A stretch of DNA of 5,751 nucleotides, taken from NCBI GenBank assembly GCA_031255325.1, contig JAIRST010000041.1:1-5751 (forward strand). Reading direction: 5' to 3'. Below the pieces are notes generated by a model. It was not told the origin of the DNA. It worked only from the letters and a program-made list of their open reading frames with translations, and ran no database searches. The first letter of the stretch is position 1. Each line of letters starts with the position of its first letter. Shown piece by piece: positions 1-5,751 of this stretch. The translations under genes and the position numbers were made by a program. Source of the stretch: Holosporales bacterium (lineage in GTDB: Bacteria; Pseudomonadota; Alphaproteobacteria; UBA3830; JAIRMZ01).

Positions 1-345
1 CTGATGATGATCCGCAACAACGCGCGTTTTTAATGTTGTCTTGCGCAGTGCAGAGGTAAAAAGCAACGGAGAAAGGGAAGGATATTGTGCTATTGCTTCT
101 TTAAAGGCTTCTCCTGAAGCATCCTCTCCTAAAACACCGCTTAAAGTGCATTTTGCTCCAGCCGCAGCAATATTATGAGCAACATTTGCCGCTCCCCCTA
201 AAATATCGTGCTTAGAATCCACCGATACGACAGGTATCGGTGCTTCCGGAGAAAGACGTCGCGCCTTCCCAGAAATATACCGGTCAAGGATAACATCCCC
301 TACACATAAAACGCTTACATTTTTAAAAGAAGAAAAGGAGGGCAT
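1..345 (-). CDS. hldE: D-glycero-beta-D-manno-heptose-7-phosphate kinase (RfaE1/HldE kinase domain), 3' end outside window
   Basis: Kinase of the ADP-heptose pathway, which phosphorylates heptose-7-phosphate at C1 in the cytoplasm to supply heptose for the LPS inner core. The 115 visible residues are the N-terminal part of a PfkB/ribokinase-family fold. Residues 12-23 (VLCVGDVILDRY) match the HldE opening strand, residues 31-41 (LSPEAPIPVVS) the substrate-side segment, and residues 49-64 hold the PfkB N-terminal signature with LGGAANVAHNIAAAGA. The fragment ends at RVVADHHQ, close to the TKLRVLSRNQQ region of the E. coli enzyme. The ATG start overlaps the TGA of the upstream zinc-ribbon gene by one base (TGATG), so translation is probably coupled, with GAGG just before the start. 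The window edge hides whether a cytidylyltransferase domain is fused (two-domain HldE) or separate (HldA/RfaE1-like). Family assignment is firm; the exact symbol is less so. Confidence 0.9.
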   Translation of the reverse strand, partial: MPSFSSFKNVSVLCVGDVILDRYISGKARRLSPEAPIPVVSVDSKHDILGGAANVAHNIAAAGAKCTLSGVLGEDASGEAFKEAIAQYPSLSPLLFTSALRKTTLKTRVVADHHQ

Positions 346-1001
346 CACCTCGGAGCTCCATCAAAATTAACGTCAATTCTAAACTCTCCCTCGCTAATCG
401 GATGCGCTTCTGTTTCGAAAAGGATCCTTTCGTTGGATAACAATTTGTTCTGGCTAAGTTTATGCGTCCAGGAAATGGACTTTCCTTTTAGGTGTAATAC
501 TTTTTTAAGAGTTTCTATGGCTCCTGTTTCCTTTTTGATAGGGGTGAGAGCGATTTTAAGAGAAGGGAGCATACGCGGTTGATCCGTTACATTAACGATT
601 TCTCCGGAAAGTATGATAGACAGTCCTTGATTAGTCCGTTTCATTGAAGAGGTTACTGCGCGAATCTCTAACCCTTCGCCAACAATTTCCATTGGAATAT
701 TTAATGCTCGACATACAAGGGCAAGCGCAGGAAATTGAGAAACGATTTGATGACGTGCCATTCCCACAAAGGCCAAGATAAAGAGAATGACCGCAATACC
801 TATGCTCCATCGAAGGGAATGAGTCTTTTTTGCTTGTTGAGCGATGGGTTTTTCTGGAGCAAATGCGTTAAGAATATCAGGGGCAACGGCAGGTTGAAAC
901 CATGTTTTTAAACAAACGGAACACCGTACAATTTTACCTTCCCCTAAAGACTCAAGACTAACCGAGTAACGGCGCGCGCAGGAAGGACACGTAATGATCA
1001 T
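345..1001 (-). CDS. MJ0042-type zinc-ribbon, single-pass membrane protein with DUF3426-like C-terminal domain
   Basis: Function unknown. From the ATG at 1001 the protein has 218 residues. Residues 1-35 form a zinc ribbon with two CxxC knuckles (CPSC at 5-8, CSVC at 27-30) and the typical MIITCPSCARRYSV opening and VRCSVCLKTWF close of the MJ0042 family. A low-complexity linker leads to one hydrophobic segment at about 65-82 (SIGIAVILFILAFVGMA). The remaining ~130 residues resemble the DUF3426 beta-rich domain, including LSGEIVNVTDQPRMLPSL near 127-144. The positively charged flank before the membrane segment suggests a cytoplasmic zinc ribbon and a periplasmic C-terminus. A TTG at 1016 would add five residues, but it sits about 4 bases after the expected transcription start and the family usually begins at MIITCP, so the ATG is preferred. 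It is the first gene of a two-gene operon with hldE. Family recognition is good; the role is not known. Confidence 0.85.
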   Translation of the reverse strand: MIITCPSCARRYSVSLESLGEGKIVRCSVCLKTWFQPAVAPDILNAFAPEKPIAQQAKKTHSLRWSIGIAVILFILAFVGMARHQIVSQFPALALVCRALNIPMEIVGEGLEIRAVTSSMKRTNQGLSIILSGEIVNVTDQPRMLPSLKIALTPIKKETGAIETLKKVLHLKGKSISWTHKLSQNKLLSNERILFETEAHPISEGEFRIDVNFDGAPR

Positions 1002-1026
1002 CGCAAGACCTAGCAAACTTCGCTAG

Positions 1027-1054
1027 ATTATACGGGATTCGCTAAAAACCGCAA
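1027..1054 (-). promoter_or_regulatory. sigma70-type promoter of the zinc-ribbon/hldE operon
   Basis: On the minus strand there is a perfect -10 TATAAT (1032-1027) and a -35 TTGCGG (1054-1049) separated by 16 bases. Transcription would begin near 1020, leaving a leader of about 19 bases before the ATG at 1001, with CTAGG as a modest ribosome-binding site 7 bases upstream of that ATG. A short inverted repeat, GCAAT-N5-ATTGC at 1051-1065, overlaps the -35 box and could be an operator, but it is only 5 bp per arm. Confidence 0.65.
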
Positions 1055-1323
1055 TCGGTAATTGCAAAAACAGAGAAAAATAGATTAACAAGACATTGTC
1101 GTAGTTTATTGTTCATAGTTAACTGAAAAATCGCATGGCTACAGGAGCCTTTTAATTTTTATAATTTTAAATTTATAAGAAATAAAAACCTAATGCGCAC
1201 ATATTCTTCTGTGTTTTAAGAGTAAAAAAATGACAGCTTTGCAGCTGCCAATACTCTGATAAAAACCATAAAAGTGGCGCAATCAATTCCGATTGTCTAA
1301 TCTTTTATACAATAATTACCTTA
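1055..1323. other. intergenic region without a recognisable gene
   Basis: AT-rich spacer between the operon promoter and the glycosyltransferase stop codon. It holds the glycosyltransferase terminator at 1224-1249 and a 4-bp hairpin at 1137-1149 (GGCT/AGCC followed on the plus strand by TTTTAATTTTT). It also holds the outer arm of the inverted repeat at 1051-1065. Short reading frames of up to about 24 codons exist on both strands, but none has a ribosome-binding site. I see no tRNA-like or riboswitch-like structure. Confidence 0.6.
1224..1249 (-). terminator. rho-independent terminator of the exported glycosyltransferase gene
   Basis: Reading the minus strand, a 7-bp stem GGCAGCT / AGCTGTC (one G-T wobble) closes a GCAA loop (stem arms 1249-1243 and 1238-1232). 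It is followed by ATTTTTTT (seven T residues at 1230-1224). It lies about 75 bases after the stop codon at 1324 and about 170 bases before the next promoter, so it separates the glycosyltransferase transcript from the zinc-ribbon operon. Confidence 0.8.
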
Positions 1324-2694
1324 TTAAGGATTATCTTTATTTTCTGCGATACGTTCTAAAAAATCCTCCCAGCTTGCTGCTTTGTTATCGGAAAACATTG
1401 CCTTTTTTCGCAATATTTCATCCTGGCTTGCTTGCGTATACCAAGCATTAAACCGCTTAAAATTTTCATCAGTTGCGACTTCTAGGGTAAAGACCCCCTT
1501 GAAATTTGTCAAAGCGAACCTATGTGAATCATCATGCAGTCGATAGTAATAGAGAGCTGGTTGCTCTGCAACCTTGCCGGGCGAAAGGAACTGTTTGTTT
1601 CCTTCTTTGTGGAGAAACAAGAACACGATACTTTTTTGTTGACATAGTAAGCACTTCGTAAATCCTGTCATAACAACGTCATTTCCAAACTGGGCGTTCG
1701 CACAGAATGGCCGATATTCACGAAGTTTCTCTATTGTATAGTAGCGTTTTGTATAGGAGCAATTTTTGGTATCTTCAATAGTAGATCCGGTAAAAGTGTA
1801 GGTGTATTGGATAGGAGTGTAAAGACTCATTTCTTGTAGCAGTTCTTGTAGCTGTTGTACAGAATACTCCTCTTTTTTAAAACTAATAATCTTTCTTTTG
1901 GACTTCTCATCTTCCGGTAAAGAGGAAAATAAAGCATCAAACTTAATAAAGTGTTGAGGATACTCTATAGCTTCCTCTTGCCAAGGGGACAATTTTTCCG
2001 GAAAAACTAGCGGATAAAGGAAAATGTTAGAGAGAGGAATAAAGGGTAGATTATCATCTTTAAGATTTTCAGGGTGGAAATCCTCTTCCTTAAACCCTAC
2101 TACGCAACCAAAGCCGTTTATAATATCCGCATTTGTTTTTAGCGCCGCTAAAAGCATGGTGTGTAAATATTGTGGGTGCAAAATATCGTCTCCATCTATA
2201 AAGACCAAAAAGACCGTACGTCTGTGCTTCTTTTCATATTCTGCGAATGGGAAAGTATCTTCCATCAATTTATCTCTTGTCAGACCAACGTTTATATTGT
2301 TTTCGTTACAACGCACAATGCAGCGTTTCTTAACATTTGGATAGTTGTCTAAGGTACTGACTAATGTTTCGTAATCCGATTTCCCAATGGGGGAGTTAAG
2401 AGAATTGTCTATTCTAAAAAAGAAATATATGTGTAAAAGTACATCAGTGCCGAAATTGGCTATATATTGGATATTGGCATCGAAACTTTGCACCAACTGA
2501 GGCACGTACTTGGCACAATTATAAATGGGTACAAGAACAGCCAAAGAAGAGGTGTTTAAAGTATCCTTATAGATTTCAGAGTCATCTTCTTGAAAAGAAA
2601 ATATCTCATCCGTTTTCATAGCCACCGCATAATTCGTAAAAAAGCAGCTGCACGATAAAACGGCCGTTATTTTTATCAATTTAGATATATTCAT
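1324..2694 (-). CDS. exported family-2-like (GT-A fold) glycosyltransferase, candidate secreted enzyme
   Basis: 456 residues from the preferred ATG. Residues 1-25 look like a Sec signal peptide: MNISKLIK basic start, hydrophobic core ITAVLSCSCFF, and an AVA cleavage motif at 23-25. A lipoprotein reading at VLSC is possible but less typical. The body begins with a GT2-like nucleotide-binding start (AVLVPIYN, 52-59), then NVGLTRDKL (135-143) and FIDGDDILHPQYL (166-178). The DGDD at 167-170 is the likely DxD-type metal/nucleotide-sugar site. NADIINGF follows at 188-195. A long insertion of about 135 residues precedes FGND (336-339), which may carry the catalytic acid found as ED in other GT2 enzymes. 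Donor and acceptor are unknown. GT2 enzymes normally act in the cytoplasm, so the export signal is odd. Two tandem TAA stops end the gene. It has its own promoter and terminator and is AT-richer than its neighbours. The fold call is good; secretion is an inference. Confidence 0.8.
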   Translation of the reverse strand: MNISKLIKITAVLSCSCFFTNYAVAMKTDEIFSFQEDDSEIYKDTLNTSSLAVLVPIYNCAKYVPQLVQSFDANIQYIANFGTDVLLHIYFFFRIDNSLNSPIGKSDYETLVSTLDNYPNVKKRCIVRCNENNINVGLTRDKLMEDTFPFAEYEKKHRRTVFLVFIDGDDILHPQYLHTMLLAALKTNADIINGFGCVVGFKEEDFHPENLKDDNLPFIPLSNIFLYPLVFPEKLSPWQEEAIEYPQHFIKFDALFSSLPEDEKSKRKIISFKKEEYSVQQLQELLQEMSLYTPIQYTYTFTGSTIEDTKNCSYTKRYYTIEKLREYRPFCANAQFGNDVVMTGFTKCLLCQQKSIVFLFLHKEGNKQFLSPGKVAEQPALYYYRLHDDSHRFALTNFKGVFTLEVATDENFKRFNAWYTQASQDEILRKKAMFSDNKAASWEDFLERIAENKDNP

Positions 2695-2700
2695 AAGCAT

Positions 2701-2705
2701 CTCCT
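2701..2705 (-). promoter_or_regulatory. ribosome-binding site that fixes the glycosyltransferase start
   Basis: AGGAG on the minus strand sits exactly 6 bases before the ATG at 2694. It directly abuts the earlier in-frame ATG at 2700, which is too close for initiation. The start at 2694 (MNISKLIK) is therefore preferred over MLMNISKLIK; both leave the signal peptide intact. Confidence 0.75.
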
Positions 2706-2727
2706 AGTAAATTAGTTCACAAAATCC

Positions 2728-2756
2728 AATCTAAAAAATATTTAAGTTTTTGTCAA
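2728..2756 (-). promoter_or_regulatory. sigma70-type promoter of the exported glycosyltransferase
   Basis: On the minus strand there is a perfect -35 TTGACA (2756-2751), a 17-base AT-rich spacer (2750-2734) and a -10 TAGATT (2733-2728, 4 of 6 matches to TATAAT). Transcription would start near 2721, giving a leader of about 27 bases to the ATG at 2694. The -35 begins only 11 bases beyond the uvrC stop codon, and I see no convincing terminator between them, so read-through from uvrC may add to expression. Confidence 0.7.
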
Positions 2757-2767
2757 TGGTTATTTTT

Positions 2768-4606
2768 TTATGCATGGAGATACTCCCAAATAATTTTTGC
2801 TTGCTTAGCACCGATCCCTGTAACGCGTGCAATATCTTCTAATGAAGCAGCTTGCAGTACTTTTAGTGACCCAAAGTACCTAAGAAGCATCCGCTTCCTG
2901 TGGGCTCCTATACCAGGAATGTCATCTAACTTAGAGGAACGAACATTTTTCGTACGCGCTCGCCTGTGTGACGTAATGGCGAATCGGTGTGCTTCATCGC
3001 GTAATCGTTCCAAAAAAAATAAAAGCGATTTATCCAAAGTTGTGCCATCAATTTCACGATTTCCAGCCAGAAAGAACTGTTCTTTCCCGGCATTCCGTTC
3101 GGGCCCTTTGGCAATAGCAATAACCTCGGGACGAATAGGAAGCGCAGCTATGGCATGAAGAGTCACAGAAAGCTGCCCCTTTCCCCCATCAATAAGCAAC
3201 AAATCAGGGATAGGGTCAGTGTCTATATGATGGAATCGGTGCTTGAGTGTTGCTTCGAGCATCGCAAAGTCATCTTGCGTTGAGAAGAAACCAGTAGGGA
3301 TTGGAAAGCGCCTATATCGTTTAGGCTGAAACCCTTCACGCGTTGCAACAATCTTAACACCATAAGGAAATTGCCCGTGCAAATGGCTGTTATCGTACAC
3401 TTCTATACACTGTGGTATGCGAGATAAATGAAAAATACGGGCTAAATTAGTCCATAATTCCGGGGTGAAGGCGACACTTTGTGTCTTTTCCTCTAAAGCA
3501 TTTTGCGCGCGTTCTTTCGCACGCTCTAAAGCATGTGCCTTTTCCCCGCGTTGAGGGATTAGAATTTCAACAGCATGCCCGGCCAATGTGGAAAGAGCTT
3601 GCGCCAAATGAGGAATAGATTCTATAGGAATATCGCTTGTTAAAAGGCGTTCTGGTGACGGTGTTATTTTGTACAGGTTTATAAGAAGGGGCAATATATC
3701 TTCAGCATGGAAAATTTCTTTGTTTTTATCAAAAAGGTAAACATGCTCTCTCTTAAAGCAATCTTGCCGATAAGTGGTTATGAACAGTCCTGTTGTTTCT
3801 GCGCTTCTTGCAAGAACGATAATGTCTAGATCGCCAAATCCCGCTCTGTAAATCTCTTGATGGGTTAAAATCTTTGAAATGGCTTGAATCTGGTCGCGAT
3901 ATCCTGCGGCTGCTTCGTAATGGAGTTCTTCTGCGGCATGCTGCATTTTTGCTTCAAGTTGGTGTTGTAAAGCCTGAGATTTCCCTTTCAGGATATCCAT
4001 TACAGCCTGTACGTTTTCTTGATAAGCATCATTCGATATGCGATGCGTACAAGCACCGGAGCACCGTTTGATGTCAAAACGTAAACAGGGGCGGTGGCGA
4101 TTGGCAAAAAAGACATCAGAACAGGTACGTATTTTAAAGGCTTTTGCGGTTTCCTCTATCATCATGTCAACGGCATTGGACGCTAAAAAAGGGCCAAAAG
4201 AAGTTCCAGTTTGAGGAGAGGAGCCCCGGTATTTCACAAGTCGTGGAAAAGGATGTTTCGTGATCAAAAGAGAAGGGAAGCTTTTGTCGTCTTTTAAAAG
4301 AATATTAAAACGCGGCTTATGCTCGCGAATCAGAGAAGATTCAAGAAGAAGTGCTTCTGTTTCGGTCTGCGTCGTTGTAGTAACAACCTGAGAAATAAGC
4401 GCAACCAAACGTTGGATGCGTAAAGTAAGCGTCTCGAATTGAGCATAATTTTGAAGGCGCTTACGGAGGTTTTTCGCTTTTCCAACATAGAGAATCTCTT
4501 TATCCTTGCTTAGCATACGATAAACCCCTGGCTGTGAGGGAAATAGGTGCGTGCTGTGCTGAAAGACAGCGTATCCATCAAAAGAAAAAGCGGTCGTTGT
4601 GAACAT
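2768..4606 (-). CDS. uvrC: excinuclease ABC subunit C (UvrC)
   Basis: Nucleotide-excision-repair nuclease that joins UvrB on damaged DNA and cuts on both sides of the lesion. 612 residues from the preferred ATG, close to the 610 of E. coli. Domains in order are as follows. The GIY-YIG 3'-incision domain is near 10-95 (GVY 27-29, YVG 40-42, KAKNLRKRL after it). A cysteine cluster has C162, C174, C182 and C186 with spacing x11-x7-x3, the same spacing as the E. coli Fe-S cluster ligands. A UVR (UvrB-binding) segment is near 210-245. The RNase H-like 5'-incision domain has D405 (YDNSHLHG), DD 445-446 (DDFAMLE), D473 (LIDGGKGQL) and H540 (RDEAHRF), matching the known catalytic set. Tandem helix-hairpin-helix motifs close the protein (DDIPGIGAHRKR, VTGIGAKQAK). 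A GTG two codons upstream at 4612 overlaps the AGAAAGG ribosome-binding site (4618-4612), so ATG at 4606 is chosen. No truncation or missing key residue is seen. Confidence 0.98.
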   Translation of the reverse strand: MFTTTAFSFDGYAVFQHSTHLFPSQPGVYRMLSKDKEILYVGKAKNLRKRLQNYAQFETLTLRIQRLVALISQVVTTTTQTETEALLLESSLIREHKPRFNILLKDDKSFPSLLITKHPFPRLVKYRGSSPQTGTSFGPFLASNAVDMMIEETAKAFKIRTCSDVFFANRHRPCLRFDIKRCSGACTHRISNDAYQENVQAVMDILKGKSQALQHQLEAKMQHAAEELHYEAAAGYRDQIQAISKILTHQEIYRAGFGDLDIIVLARSAETTGLFITTYRQDCFKREHVYLFDKNKEIFHAEDILPLLINLYKITPSPERLLTSDIPIESIPHLAQALSTLAGHAVEILIPQRGEKAHALERAKERAQNALEEKTQSVAFTPELWTNLARIFHLSRIPQCIEVYDNSHLHGQFPYGVKIVATREGFQPKRYRRFPIPTGFFSTQDDFAMLEATLKHRFHHIDTDPIPDLLLIDGGKGQLSVTLHAIAALPIRPEVIAIAKGPERNAGKEQFFLAGNREIDGTTLDKSLLFFLERLRDEAHRFAITSHRRARTKNVRSSKLDDIPGIGAHRKRMLLRYFGSLKVLQAASLEDIARVTGIGAKQAKIIWEYLHA

Positions 4607-4668
4607 CTTCACCTTTCTGCAATACCTTTCTTTTACACTAATAGAAAATACCTAAAGAGGAGAATGTT
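4607..4668. promoter_or_regulatory. divergent intergenic region between uvrC and the flp pilin gene
   Basis: These 62 bases must serve both outward-facing genes unless promoters lie inside the coding regions. I could place the two ribosome-binding sites (AGAAAGG for uvrC on the minus strand, AGAGGAG for flp on the plus strand). I found no pair of promoter boxes good enough to name. The best -10-like string for flp is TACACT at 4634-4639, with no matching -35. Confidence 0.4.
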
Positions 4669-4827
4669 ATGAATCGTTTAAAAAAGCTTTTTTCTTCTCA
4701 AGATAGTAAGACAGTTATCGAATACATGCTTATTGCTGGATTGGTTGTTATTGTCACCATGACAGGTATTCGCATCCTGAGCACCTCTAAAAATCAGAGC
4801 CTATTTTCTGTCGATTCTTTAAGATAA
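4669..4827 (+). CDS. flp: Flp/Fap-type (type IVb) pilin, small orphan
   Basis: A 52-residue protein, likely the pilin subunit of a Tad/Flp-type fimbria that would be processed and assembled at the inner membrane. It has a basic N-terminal leader (MNRLKKLF, 1-8). The Flp signature follows: TVIEYMLIAGLVVIV at 15-29, with the Glu-Tyr pair at 18-19 opening a hydrophobic helix, then a short polar tail. In known Flp pilins the leader is removed after a Gly so that Glu is at +5. Here the equivalent -1 residue is Ser13, which is unusual. The ATG at 4669 has a strong ribosome-binding site, AGGAG at 4658-4662, 6 bases upstream. It is the only plus-strand gene in the window, with no tad, cpa or rcp genes beside it. 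Several Flp genes in other genomes lie apart from the assembly locus, so the orphan position does not argue against function. The short length leaves some doubt. Confidence 0.8.
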   Translation: MNRLKKLFSSQDSKTVIEYMLIAGLVVIVTMTGIRILSTSKNQSLFSVDSLR

Positions 4828-4958
4828 AATTTTCAATTTTTAAGAGAATTAAAGCTATTGTTCCTCGAAAGATAGAACAGAAAATTTTGGCTAAAGAGGA
4901 TTAGCGCCTTAATTAAATAAATATGCAAAAAGAAGAGCTGTTTCTGTTTCAATACCTT
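4828..4958. terminator. possible bidirectional terminator region between converging flp and accA
   Basis: The spacer holds two hairpins. One is TGTTC / GAACA at 4859-4879, with a TC-GAAA-GA inner hairpin. The other is GCTAA / TTAGC around a 6-base loop at 4890-4905. The second is flanked on the minus-strand side by CAAAATTTT and on the plus-strand side by GCCTTAATT, so either strand could use it. T-tracts are short (four T), which makes efficient intrinsic termination uncertain. Confidence 0.35.
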
Positions 4959-5751
4959 TTATTGTCCGATAGTTAGAAATTTTTCTTCTCGCATAGAAGC
5001 AAATGTATCGCGAGGTCTTTTCAACAGATCTGTCAAAGCTTCTTGCAAGGTTTTGCCAACGGTGTGAATAGCGACGTCCGCATTACGATGTGCGCCTCCT
5101 AAAGGCTCAGGGATAATGCCGTCTATCACTTTTAGATCAAGAAGATCTTGTGCGGTCAGATGTAAGGCTTCAGCAGCTTTAGGCGCTTTCTCAGCACTAC
5201 GCCATAGGATAGAAGCACACCCTTCTGGAGAAATAACGGAATACACAGCATGCTCAAGCATGAACACTTTATCCGCAACCCCTAACGCAATAGCCCCCCC
5301 TGATCCTCCTTCTCCTGTTACGACAGCCAGCGTAGGAACATTTAAAGAAAGCGCTTTTTCGATGCATCGGGCGATGGCTTCTGCTTGCCCGCGTTCCTCT
5401 GCGCCAACGCCAGGATAAGCGCCTGTTGTATCGATAAAGGTAAGTAAAGGAAGGTCGAATTTATGCGCTAATCCCATTAGGCGTTGTGCTTTTCTGTATC
5501 CTTCAGGATGGGCCATGCCAAAGTTGTGGAAAATACGTTCTTCTGTATCGTGTCCCCGATGAATCGCTAAAACGACAACAGGCTGCTTAAAAAACAACCC
5601 TAAACCCCCTATTAAAGCATGGTCTTCTCCGAACAAGCGATCGCCGGCAAGAGGCGTGTATTCTTTTATAAGAAGCTTAACGTAATCTAATCCTTGAGGA
5701 CGGTCCGGATGCCGTGCCACTTGCACTTTCTGCCATGGCGTCAGGCTCTTA
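4959..5751 (-). CDS. accA: acetyl-CoA carboxylase carboxyltransferase subunit alpha, 5' end outside window
   Basis: AccA pairs with AccD to move the carboxyl group from biotin on AccB to acetyl-CoA, giving malonyl-CoA, the first committed step of fatty-acid synthesis in the cytoplasm. 263 residues plus the stop are visible; the reading frame stays open to the window edge (KSLTPWQKVQVARHP). An internal GTG at 5726 is therefore not the start, and roughly 50-60 N-terminal residues should lie beyond the edge, given the usual length near 317-319. Crotonase-fold carboxyltransferase motifs are intact: NFGMAHPEGYRKA, TGAYPGVGAEERGQ, GEGGSGGAIALGVADKV with the glycines of the oxyanion region, YSVISPEGCASILWRS and IIPEPLGGAHRN. 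One detail differs from E. coli: DTTGAYPG replaces DTPGAYPG (visible residues 107-114). The gene converges on the flp gene. Confidence 0.97.
   Translation of the reverse strand, partial: KSLTPWQKVQVARHPDRPQGLDYVKLLIKEYTPLAGDRLFGEDHALIGGLGLFFKQPVVVLAIHRGHDTEERIFHNFGMAHPEGYRKAQRLMGLAHKFDLPLLTFIDTTGAYPGVGAEERGQAEAIARCIEKALSLNVPTLAVVTGEGGSGGAIALGVADKVFMLEHAVYSVISPEGCASILWRSAEKAPKAAEALHLTAQDLLDLKVIDGIIPEPLGGAHRNADVAIHTVGKTLQEALTDLLKRPRDTFASMREEKFLTIGQ

Noticed and set aside
1041..1115. 24-codon minus-strand frame (starts MNNKLRQCLV) with a hydrophobic stretch, reminiscent of a small leader or toxin peptide
   Set aside because: There is no ribosome-binding site or promoter, and it runs into the -35 region of the downstream promoter.
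1137..1160. Hairpin GGCT/AGCC followed by T-rich sequence on the plus strand, like a terminator
   Set aside because: The stem is only 4 bp and no plus-strand gene lies upstream that would need it.
2024..2352. Two overlapping plus-strand reading frames of 106 and 60 codons inside the glycosyltransferase gene
   Set aside because: They lie antisense to a gene with clear motifs, show no family resemblance and have no ribosome-binding site.
2771..2790. GGAG-TAT-CTCC hairpin at the end of uvrC as a uvrC terminator
   Set aside because: The stem is 4 bp, lies inside the coding sequence and is followed by ATGCAT and an A-run rather than T-run on the transcribed strand.
2919..4071. Reading frames of 64-79 codons on both strands inside uvrC
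   Set aside because: They are shadows of a complete UvrC whose motifs run through the whole region.
4923..4976. 17-codon plus-strand frame (starts MQKEELFLFQ) downstream of flp
   Set aside because: The purine-rich AAAGAGGA upstream is over 20 bases away, the frame overlaps the accA end, and the peptide resembles nothing known.
5116..5418. 100-codon plus-strand frame inside accA
   Set aside because: It is antisense to highly conserved AccA motifs and has no recognisable protein features.
1..5751. A CRISPR array, transposon ends, tRNA genes or a multi-gene defence system
   Set aside because: No spaced repeats, terminal inverted repeats with transposase, cloverleaf sequence or defence-type domains were seen.

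Overview
The window looks like chromosomal DNA from a fairly AT-rich alphaproteobacterium, possibly a host-associated lineage of the Holosporales/Rickettsiales kind. This is an inference. It rests on an MJ0042-type zinc-ribbon membrane protein, a Flp-type pilin, a heptose-LPS kinase, AccA and UvrC of proteobacterial type, and hand-counted G+C of roughly 45-50% in uvrC and accA sample lines. No rRNA or other decisive taxonomic marker is present.

Five of the six genes lie on the minus strand, so the natural reading order is right to left. At the right edge is accA (acetyl-CoA carboxylase alpha subunit), whose 5' end is cut off by the window. It converges on a small plus-strand gene for a 52-residue Flp/Fap-type pilin (4669-4827) that is too short to be picked up by usual ORF cut-offs. 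The pilin gene is transcribed divergently from uvrC, a complete nucleotide-excision-repair nuclease with its Fe-S cysteines and catalytic residues visible. Downstream of uvrC is an AT-richer gene for a family-2-like glycosyltransferase that carries an N-terminal export signal. It has its own sigma70-type promoter (perfect TTGACA) and its own rho-independent terminator, so it is probably a single-gene unit.

After a 300-bp intergenic stretch there is a second promoter (TTGCGG-16-TATAAT). It drives a two-gene operon: a membrane-anchored zinc-ribbon protein whose stop codon overlaps by one base the ATG of an hldE/rfaE1-type heptose-7-phosphate kinase, which runs off the left edge.

Most of the window is housekeeping: lipid synthesis, DNA repair and LPS core synthesis. 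The two unusual items are the exported glycosyltransferase, a candidate secreted or effector-like enzyme, and the orphan Flp pilin with a non-canonical residue at the predicted prepilin cleavage site. I saw no CRISPR array, tRNA, rRNA or insertion sequence, and no multi-gene undescribed system can be demonstrated from this sequence.
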